A stretch of DNA of 64,000 bases from Ptychodera flava. Taxonomy: Eukaryota; Hemichordata; Enteropneusta; Ptychoderidae. Within the stretch, counting starts at the first letter, position 1, and each line of letters opens with the position of its first letter. Position numbers and translations under genes: made by a program. The stretch is taken from contig NC_091944.1 in NCBI RefSeq assembly GCF_041260155.1, positions 18,015,772 through 18,079,771 on the forward strand, read 5' to 3'. The notes below the pieces were generated by a model. That model was not told the origin of the DNA. It did no database searches and was given only the letters and a program-made list of their open reading frames with translations. This document shows, one piece after another, positions 35,640 to 46,347 of this stretch.

Positions 35640-35925
35640 ACTTGTTAGGGCTCATTTTGAATATATATTTGATCCATGGAGTAAATACAGTATTCACCCT
35701 TTCACTTTTGTGAAAATCGAGAATTGTATTTTTCCCAATAGAGTTACCACAGGGATGTCGTCCATTTTGAATTCCAAATGTCGACAAATATCGGGTAATT
35801 TGTTTTTATTTAGTAATTAAATTATCAAGGTGATCCCTAATCTTTATTCTTGATTTTGAAACGGAATGGTTAAAAGTTTCTTTACGCAAAGTCCGGGCAA
35901 AAGTCTTACTATTCGAGGTACGTAC
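35640..35925 (+). repeat. Dispersed repeat family, copies 3 and (by duplication) 4
   Basis: It shows GTTACCACAGGGATG, GGTGATCCCTAATC, TTGATTTTGAAACGGAATGG and AAAGTTTC blocks shared with 9230-9515 and 22735-22985. A partial copy at 49790-49890 occupies the same place downstream of gene B as this one does downstream of gene A. Confidence 0.5.
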
Positions 35926-36509
35926 TATCTTAATCACCGACTTGCTGTCATGGTTTATCTCTGTACAGTGGCGGTCTTGTAACATTAGCTTTCAAGCACT
36001 TTGCCTGCAGTTCTTTCACTTAAGTCACCTCTGCATCGCCAAACACAAATCGTTTACACATAAGACTAGATTCGGCTGTATACTGATGCAAGTCGTTTCT
36101 ACGACGGTTCAAAAAATTTGCAGTTTCCATTTCATGTACTTCCAAGCTAAGTGAAACTCCTTCTTTAGTTTAGAAGTACTTGATATCCCCCAAATTAGGT
36201 ATCAAGGCGTAAACACAAACATTGAAAGTTGGCCATAATGCAATGTAAACAATTTGACTTATTGCGCGAAAATATTAAAGCTTTTCTTATCGAAACAGAA
36301 CAATCGTTGAGGATTAATCGGAACATTTGGCTTCAGAGTGTAATACAGTAGAACATGGCAATTTCACACATTTGTTTAGCAGGGATTGCATCATCTGTGT
36401 ATATATTTAGCTACGAGAACACAGTAGAATTTTGCATTGCGATAAGATGTACAAGATTTCCTTAATCGACGCCATGTGTTGAACTACAGGATAATCCTAA
36501 TTTTGAATA

Positions 36510-36835
36510 GCTGTAAGCACAGCATTCGATCATGAATTATCATCTCGTGGCGCCTTCCGAGATACTCGTCAACTGAGATGTCATACATGAATGGCGCACT
36601 TATGATAGCAGGCAAATGGTGAACGCTTTTAGAAAATGTTGACAAAGGATATCCTAAATATCAACAATATTTGTTATTACTCTGCAGATCTAAATGTAAA
36701 TTATTCATAGTATACAGATTACGTTACCTCAAAAGCCATATTAGGGCATTCCGTTTGAATATGCATGTATCAGTGGTACCCAGTGGTTCCAGTTGATTCT
36801 TTTGCATGTTGAAAGACTTCCATCTCTCGCAAATC
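36510..36835 (+). promoter_or_regulatory. Conserved upstream block of collagen gene B (putative promoter)
   Basis: This block is well conserved upstream of exon 1 of copy C (50085-50420): GAACAGCTGTAAGCA, TCATCTCGTGGCGCCTTC, AAATGTTGACA, TTAGGGCATTCCGTTT and GAATATGCATGT recur in the same order. Gene A shares only parts (ATGAATGGCGCATTCGTTG, and GTTCCAGTCG near the ATG). The ATATGCATGT about 75 bases before the ATG is the best candidate core or POU-type element. Part of the identity simply reflects recent duplication, so the promoter call is inference. Confidence 0.4.
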
Positions 36836-37167
36836 ATGGACCAGCCGAAGAAGACACGCATTGCAGTCGCTACTCGCAGTTACGTGGTTGCCGCAGCGTT
36901 CGCATTCGTTTTATGCGTCCTGTGTTGTAATGTCGTCACTGTTGTGTGGCTGTACGAGATGAACATCAAACCGTTGGTCCAAGATGTCAGTACATTACAA
37001 GAGAAAGTCAAAGAGATGGTGAGTGGTACATGTGTAACAACCAAGTATTGCCTGTATGAGTTGTCTAATAGTTGGGGAATCGAATACATTCATGGCACAT
37101 GTGATTTTAAACTGACGTAAACGTGGAGCTTCTGCTAATGTTGCGAAACTGAACTCCACACTGTCTC

Positions 37168-37232
<65 letters not shown>

Positions 37233-40200
37233 GTTTGTGTGTGAGAGTTACGTGTTAGTCATATGTATACGTAGCACTCAAGCACACGTCAAAGACCCAA
37301 CTACCAAACCAACACTCTTCTGACGTTCCAATGAAATGGAGTTTTCGGAAGAGGGGCTTTGGCTGCTGTTAACTTATTAATTACGACTAGGGGTGGACCA
37401 TTTGGTATCCTGAGGGGTCTAGAAGATTTTTAAAAACAACATTCCCAGCAGACATCAATAAAAGCTAAATCATACATGGCTGGACCAAAAATGTGACAAA
37501 TTAATTTTGTGAACGGAAAAAAAAATCTTTAGAAAAATACCTTCTTTCGGGAGTACCGTTTGTTGCGCATGTTTGCATTTTGAAGTGATTAGAAAATGTT
37601 TTGCGGGTTATGAATGTCGTATTAAATTGATGTCATTGACTGCTATTTAATTCTGGTTATCAGCCACTTCTCTAAAGCCCGAGGAAATGTCTGATTATTT
37701 TGGCTTGTACAGCTAGCGTGTACACGCAAGCTTATGGACTTGATTAAAAGACAATTGAAAGTCTATGAAATGGTCTTCTGTTGAGTAGTTTTACGGTGTT
37801 TCAGAACGTTATTCAGCCGCCTTCTATGTAATTTAGTTAGATGGGATCTGCCACAGTCGGATGACTTTGTATTAGGAAGAGTAACTGTTTTAACTAAATT
37901 CGAATTTCCTGACAGAAATGTTCAAACTCCCGTGCGCGAAGCTTGCGAGAGAAATATCAGGACACACCCCAACGCAGACAAACCTTTTTTTCGACACGAC
38001 AGTTCATTAGAACTAGCAAACAACGAATCAAAATTCAATACTGCTGTGAATTTGATAGTGACATCATCTTATTGAGGACACCTATTAAAAAACCTTCTGA
38101 ATGCAAAAAAACCTGAAGACATAGGATTGTAACACTATGTATTTTGAAGTGGATCATCTGAGATGAAATGTGATGTTGTAATGATAGATAGTCATTCCTG
38201 TTATCTGGAAGTGTATCATGCATCCTTTTACTCACTGTATGAATTCACTTTATGAGATATAAACGTTGTACATATGTAAGTAAGTGTTTAATTCCCTATA
38301 CGTATATAATGTAGTAAGACGGATCGTTTCAAAAATACTTTGAATACATTACTTATGGGTCCTTCAAGGAGAACAAAAATATAATTCATCAAATTATGAA
38401 CATGATTTTCGACGGCAGGGAATAAATAATACTTTATTGATCTTCTAGTCCTACAAGATATTAAATGGACCATCCCTAACTTTCTTCCTTGTGTAATCCG
38501 TATTACCCTTCCAACAGCCAGTCTGTGAATGTGAAGAGTCTAAACATGATCGTCGTTTAAAGTATGTCACAGTACATTTATTTTCGATTTTGAGATAGTG
38601 AACCTAAACTGTTTGTTATTTTAATCATGCCCCGACTAACATTCAAATAAAACAATCAAGGCGAAAGTTCCACAGAACTGCATCAACTAAATATTGCCAA
38701 AACGAACCCCCTTGCCTTTGTCTCTTTTCCCGACAAACGGTACAATTTGTACAGTTTATAAATACTAAAACATGTCCAAAGGCAATCTACGATTAGTCTC
38801 CGCTTCTTGCAGTAACTTTATAATGAAGTTCTTTCCAGGGTTGCCAGAATTCATCAAACATTCAGGACAATGAAACGCACTCAAGTTATGATAGTGATAG
38901 CAGTTTTCCGTTTGAACCGAGGTGGGTCAAACACAGAGCATACAATCCTTTTCCTGGGCCTCTAAGCACTAATCAGTTGAGAGTAAAAGTTTTGCAGAGT
39001 CGCTTGAAAATAAATCTTCTGGCCGGCTTTTTGCCTCAGTAGCTCTGGCTCTGTTTGGTTTTGTCTGTTCGAAAAGAATCCAAGAATATCATCGTGCTGA
39101 GCCGTCTAAACCAGTGTCATCCTAACTGTGAATATTGCATGGCATTGTACCGTGAGTCCCAGTCCTCCAAATTTCAAGAACCGAGACCGCTGAAAAAACA
39201 GAAGAGGAAGAACTTTCCCGATAGAAAAAAAGATAGAAATTGTATTTAACATTGAAACGCACTGGACAATTTAAAATTCAAAAGTGTAAATTGCTGTACT
39301 GGTGATTACATAGGGAAAATTCTGTACTATTCAGAGAAATTCACTAAATATGAAATGTTTTCTTTGATTTGGTTAGAAAAGGCTAATTTTGGCAGAGAAG
39401 AAATGGGGTAACAATGATTTGATAGAGTCCAGTAAGACGGGTAACAGAGTGCAACTTTCACAGAAAGATAAGAAGAAGTGTTCTGGAATCTATCAACGAA
39501 CTGAAACCCTAGACACTATTGTGAACACTTTACTCAAGAGTTCCTAAAGAGCTTTACTCGGCCCGTGTTCCAGTGAACAGGCAAGGCTGTTTATCAAATT
39601 TGCGAGAGCACGTCTCTCCGGATCAGAGGCAAATCAAGTTTGTGTCCTTCAACAAAACTCACAAATTGTAACTTACAAACCGCTTTCACGGTTTAAATGC
39701 ACTGAATGCATTTAACCCTTTCACCCCCAGTTCCCTGTATACAGGTCCAACTTTACCATAGAAAACAATGGATTTGGGACAAACCATGGTGGTGAAAGGG
39801 TTAAACCGAAAAAGCGAGCGACGGAAAGTATATGCTGATAATAGTCCGTATTATAATGAGTGTGGCGTGTACGTGCTAATCATTTTCAGCGATTTTGACC
39901 TTTTTCCCGACTCGGATATTCAACCTGCCGAGCTCGTGAATACCTGGCCATTATAGTGTACTTGATGTATAAGATACGCGCCATTACAAAAAGATGAATG
40001 GATCTCGAAATATTCTGCTCGAGGCGGTCTTTCTGCAATCTTCCTGAAAATGAGAAACCAAAGGCTCATGTGAGTAAATTTAACATATGTTTTCCAGGAG
40101 GACCGTGTGCTCCTCGTTCAGACCGCGGGGCTTGGTGAGAGGGATCGCGAGATTATGGTAGCCAAACGTGATGTAACACAGACTAACACAGGTGGGCGTT

Positions 40201-40276
40201 ACTATAGTATATTTGTCGTCGAACAGACGAATTTTATTCTCACGTGTTTACACACGTGAGCATATGTCGCAGCGAT

Positions 40277-40310
<34 letters not shown>

Positions 40311-43300
40311 CCGTCTGTCTGTCTGTGTGTCTGTCTGTCTGTCTGTTGGTCTGATATCTCAAAAACGGCTTATCAGATCAGAATCAAATCTGGTACATAT
40401 ATTCAGTTAGCAAATGGCAAGAACTGATTAGTTTTTGGTGGGTGTGGCTTGCATACTTTTTGCTCATTTGCATAATTAATGATTTTAGAAAAAACGGATA
40501 TATATTAAAAAGGACTACACACAATTTGATGAGATTTGCTACAAATGTTGATCACACCAAGATATATCAGCAGTGGGAACCATTAAGGGTTGACATGAAA
40601 GATAAATGCTAATTTGCATATTTAATGAACTTTCCTAACTAGGGATATATGTCTGATTTGACTCGATCAAAATTAACCAAACTTGGTATGTATATTAAAG
40701 ATACTATGATTTAACATTATTGAAAGTCGTTAAGCGTTTTAACTTCAGCCAATTCCTAATTTGCATATTTCATGAACTTTGTTAATTAGGGATATATATT
40801 TGAAATGACTGGACCAAAGTTGATGAAACTTGCTACATGTATTGAAGCCACTATGATACAACATTTTTGAAAGTCATTAAGCATTTTTACTTCAGCCAAT
40901 TCCGAATTTGCATATTTAATGAACTTTCCCAATTAGGGATATATATCTGAATTAACTTGATTGTAGTTGTTGAAACTTGCTATATACATCAAAGATACTG
41001 TGATAAAACAGTATACTGTGATAAAACGAGCTAATAAGATCAAACACTCCGATTACATCACTTCTTTGGAATTTGATATCAACAATAACTGTAAACGTTT
41101 TTGGAGTTACATTAGAACTAAAAATAATACTCGGTCCATGTTTAGTACAGTAAGCAATGGCAATACACATGACGAAAGTTCACATTCAGCAGCGGAACTT
41201 TTAACCAACACTTTAGTTCCGTTTTTACAAAAGACGATGATTCGGTTGAATACCCTGTCTTTAGTGATGTCATAAATGATTCACTGTTGTTCATTCCTGT
41301 ATCACTGGAAGAAGTGTACAAACAGTTGACTCAAGTAAATATACATAAGGCAATTGGACCTGATAACATTTCTGGTATTATCTTGAAAGAGTGTGCTGAG
41401 GAGTTATCCTACCCTTTACACACAATTTTTAATCGTTCACTTTCCGAAGGTAAATTCCCGGTTCGCTTCAAAGAAGCAAATGTAATTCCAATTCACAAAT
41501 CCGGCGACAGATCAAAAGTAACAAATTACAGACCCGTTTCCCTCCTTCCAATTATAAGTAAATTATTTAAAAAAGGTTGTATATCAATATTTATATTCTC
41601 GCGTTAAACAGGGCCTGTGTGACTCTCAGCACGGGTTCATGAAAAACAGATCTGTGCAAACCAACCTGGTCAATATTCGGATTTTATTGCAGAGGTATTA
41701 AATAATAGAGGCCAGGTTGATGCCATTTACACAGACTTTAGCAAAGCATTTGATAAAGTCAGTCATAAACTTCTAGCTTAAAGTTGAAACACTACGGTGT
41801 GAGTGGCACAGTTTTAAATTGGTTCAACTCATACTTGTCCAACAGACGTCAACGGGTTATCGTCGACGGATGTTCGTCTTCATGGAGCCCCGTAACTTCT
41901 GGTGTCCCACAGGGGTCACTACTGGGCCCTTTACTTTTTATAATTTTTATTAATGATATGGGTACAGTGTGTAGACACTCGTTATGTTCTATGTACGCTG
42001 ATGATGCTAAAATTTACAATATTATTAATTCAAGAGATGACTGTGTGCTGTTACAAGAGGATATTAAGCGACTTAACGAGTGGTGTTTAACCTGGAAAAT
42101 AACTTTAAATAACTCTAAATGCTCAGTGATTTCTTTTACTAGAAAGAAGGTTCCTTTTATTTTTCACTATTCATTAAATAATATCCATCTACAAAGAGTT
42201 GATAAAATAAGGATCTTGGGGTAATATTTGCTAGTGATTGAGTTTTTAGTCCCCGCGGACGAAGTCCGGCGGGGACTTATAGATTGGGTCCCGTCTGTGC
42301 GTCCGTCCGTCCGTCCGTCCGTCCGTCATCAACAGTTTCTCAGACACTGCTGAACCAATTTCGTTCAAACTTGGCACAAAGGCATAGCACTATAACCTAC
42401 AGATGCACGTCGATTTATTTTGTGATACGATCGAATTTGGCTGCGAGGTGGCCATTTTGTTGCGATTTTTCATGTCTTTGGACCATAACTCAGACATCCT
42501 TGAGCAGATTCTGTTCAAACTTGGCACAAAGGCATAACACTATGGCTTTCATATCCTTGTCAAATAATTGTGCGATATGATCCAATATGGGCGCGAGGCG
42601 GCCATTTTGTTGCGATTTTTCATGTCTTTGGACCATAACTCAGACATCCTTGAACAGATTCTGTTCAAACTTAGCACAAAGGCATAACACTATGGCCTAC
42701 ATGTGCATGTCAAATTAGTTTGCGATACGATCCAATATGGCCGCGAGGCGGCCATTTTGTTTGCGATTTTTCGTGTCTTTGAACCATAACTCAAACATCC
42801 TCAAACCGATTCTGTTCAAACTTGGCACAAAGGCATAGCACTATGACCTACAGATGCATGTCAAATATATTGCGATACAATCCAATATGGGCGTGAGGCA
42901 GCCATTTTGTTGTGATTTTTCATGTCTTTAGACCATAACTCAGACACCCGTGAACCGATTTTGTTCAAATTTGTCACAAAAGCAAAACAATATGCCCTCC
43001 ATATGAACACCAATTTATTTCGTGAAATGATCCAATATGGCTGACAGGCGGCCATTTTTTTGCGATTTTTTCATGTCTTTGAACTGTTACTCAAACATCC
43101 TTGAACCGATTTTGTTCAAACTTGGCACAAAGGCAAAGCACGTACTATGGCATGCATATGCATGTATCAATTAACCTTGCGATAGGATCCAATATGGCTG
43201 CAGAACTGCCATTTTGTTGGAATTTTGCATGTCTTTGAAGCGTAATTCAAAGGTCATTACATCCATTTTGTCCAAACTTGGCAAAAAGATCAAGCACTAT

Positions 43301-46300
43301 GGCATACCGTACATGTCAATTTACTTCGTGACATGTTCCAATATGGCTGCCAGATTGTCATTTTTTTCCAATATCGCTGCCAGATGGTCATTTTTGGATT
43401 TTTTCATGTCTTTGAGGTTAATCATATGCAAATATTCCTTAACCAATGTTGTTGAGACTTGGTACAAAGATAAAGTACTATTGGCATACATATGCATGTC
43501 TACTAATTTTGTGCTATGATCCATATGGTCAATAGACAGCCATTTGATTTCAATTTTGGTGTGATTTTTTTATGTCTTTGAAACATAAACATAGGTCACT
43601 GTCCCTCGATGGACTGATTTTGTTCAAACATGATACGAAGATAAAATACTATGGCTGCATTCTTGTGCACATTAATTGTTTCATTATATGATTCGAAATG
43701 GCTGATGGCTGATTACAACAACATACCCGATCCCATAGCATTTCCAAAATTCCACCAAACCATGTGTATAGTATGTGCCATCATGACACTAGAGGCAGTG
43801 AGGGCATCGTTATGTGTGATGTAATCAAAAGTTCCTTCAGTGGTCATTACCGGCAGAGATGAGTCATTTATTGAATGTTCCTCAGATTACTTTATTATGC
43901 AAGTCACAGGCCTGATGCACCCGTTGCATCAATGTCATTCCACAGCGACCTAGACCACAGCTACCTAGACACCAAAGATTATAACAAATGGACAAGCGGG
44001 GACTGTGTCATCAACGATGACTTGTTCCATGCATGTTTCCACAATTATCAGCAAAGCTTTTCACATGCTTGGCTTCATTAAGCGGAGTTGTAATACTTTT
44101 TCCAATATCAACTCCCTCAATTCACTGTACATAGTTTATATAAGAAGCATTTTGGAATATGCGTCTGTAGTGTGGTCTCCTTGGCAAAAAACAACAACAG
44201 GATAATATAGAACGAGTACAAATGAAATTCATTAAGTTTCTTTGCTTCAAAACTAATCACCCTTACAACAGTAATAATTATGAAGAGTTGTGTCAGCATT
44301 TTAATCTTTCACGTCTATATCATCGGAGACGATTTTTAGATACAATATTTTTATATAAATGTGTAAATAATATGTATGACTGTCCCCTTATTGTTTCTCG
44401 TATTACTTATAATGTCCCCCAGAAAACTACTAGAACTCGCACAGTCTTTAGACTTCCAGTTAGCAAACTCAATGTTTTAAGTACTCCGCTTTACAAAGAT
44501 GTATGAGCACTTTAAATGAACTGTGCACTTCAAACCCCGCTATTGACATTTTTTCATTTTATGGAAGTTTTAGACGCTTGGTAAAACTGTCATGTTTAAA
44601 TTTGTAGACGTTTTTGTTTGTTTTTCATTTCACTTACTTTTATAATGTTCTGTACTGTGGGTTGTATATTTGTATTTTTAAATTTCTGTATTTTTAAACT
44701 TTATGTTTTTTGGAGCCTGTAAATGGGACTTGTTCCCGTTGGTCTTCATTGAAATAAAATAAAGATAAAACATTATTGAAAGTCAAAAGACATTTTTACT
44801 TCAGTCAAAACCTAATTTGAATATTAAATGAATTTTCATAATTAGGGATACTTATCTGCATTGACTTGATCAAAATTGATGAAACTTGCTATGTACATTA
44901 AAGACACTATAATACAATATTATTGAAAGTCATTTAGCATTTTCTCTTCAGCCTCTTAATTTGCATATTTAATGATCTTTCCTAATTAGAGATATATATC
45001 TGAATTGACTTTACCAAAGTTGACAAAATTTGCTACACATATTGCTGATACCATGATACAACATTATTGACAATCATTAAGCATTTTTACTTAAGCCAAT
45101 TCCCAATTTACATATTTAATGAACTTTGCTTATTAGGGATATATACCGGGATTTACTTGATCAAAGTTGGCAAAACATGCTATGTACATTGATGATTATA
45201 CCAGGTACTAGGTTTAAAACAATATCGAAAGTCATTGCACATTTCATGTCAGCTAATTTATAATTTGCATATCTAATGAGCTTTCACAGCTCGGCATATA
45301 TGGCTTTAAGGACTTGGCCAACGGTAATTACACTTGCTATATAAAATGGTGATACAATGACAGCAGTCAAAGAACTTTAATATTTTTATTTCAGCTAATT
45401 ACATATTTGTATACTTCATGACCTTTTAGAATTAATCGACGGTGATTATTGTTCATTATGTTGATCATAATAATTTCAATGAAGTCACAAACATGTGGCA
45501 AAGGTTCAAATTTACACAATATATAACAACTTCAATATATAATGAAATACGTGAGCATTTTCAGTTCATATCTGGTATTCAATTATCATCAACGCTGATA
45601 GTAGTGGTCGTAGGCAGTAATAGATTTACTTGAAATGTGTGGTTTTCTGAAGAAAACTAATCTTTCACTGTCTCACGCTTTCATAGCAGTGAAGTCTAGC
45701 AGGGTTATGCTGGTAGATAATTGGGCGTATAGGCAATTCTCACAGTTGCACACGTTAGGGCTAACTATGTGATTTGTTGTTGAGGAGCTTTAGGATAACA
45801 ACACTATTCATGCTAATTTTTCTGTAGGCTTACAATATCGGCACAGTCTTTCTTTTTTCATTTGCACGTTTTTTGACAGTTTCAGTTTCGTTAATTTAAA
45901 AGGTGATTCCCGACCATGCAACGTAGTGTCTCAGGCATTCCCAGGACCCGCCGGTGCTCCAGGCCCAGTTGGACCGCGCGGGATGCCAGGAGTTATTGGC
46001 TCATCTGGCCCGCAAGGTCCTCCTGGTCGCGATGGAAGAGATGGGTCGCCTGGTGAGAGGGGACGTCAAGGACCAGATGGGGAAAGAGGACTGAATGGAG
46101 ACCCGGGCTCAACTGGAGAACCTGGAGAGCCTGGTGCTCAGGGAAAGGCTGGACCAAGTGAGTCGCCGCGTTGTGTTGAACAAACCAGTCTTAACTTGTG
46201 GACATATAAAATATGATACTTTGTGCATTCGATCCATTACACCATGTTCTGCATTCATTGGCGTTGCATTTTCCACATTTCGTCTATGCTGAGAACAAAT

Positions 46301-46314
46301 AAACATCCGATTTC

Positions 46315-46347
<33 letters not shown>

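Larger units (their letters stand above)
35114..36835. other. Intergenic region between collagen genes A and B
   Basis: No further gene. The 3' part is homologous to the DNA between genes B and C: 35640-36800 matches about 49790-50390, including a dispersed-repeat copy at 35640-35925. The repeat was therefore already present before the last duplication. Confidence 0.7.
40239..45435 (+). mobile_element. Outer tandem-repeat element (Helentron-associated/pearl-like), split by a LINE
   Basis: It starts with a short hairpin CTCACGTG...CACGTGAG (40239-40260), then a (GTCT)n tract (about 40274-40352), then repeated units of about 145 bp. Each unit carries (C/A)TAATTAGGGATATATAT, followed by ACTTGATCAAAGTTGA-like and ACTTGCTA blocks. 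Unit starts near 40639, 40786 and 40929 resume after the LINE near 44837, 44988, 45130 and 45288. Hairpin plus tetranucleotide tract plus tandem core units is the architecture described for pearl elements of bivalves and Helentron-associated elements. That classification is inference. No Rep/helicase is present. Confidence 0.6.

Noticed and set aside
36806..36835. Upstream in-frame ATG of collagen gene B (ten extra residues)
   Set aside because: Shared with copy C (50391) but absent from gene A, whereas the ATG at 36836 is conserved in all three; possible but less likely start.
40639..45288. Regularly spaced repeats that could suggest a CRISPR array
   Set aside because: Units are about 145 bp, diverged, directly adjacent with no unique spacers, and the genome is eukaryotic.
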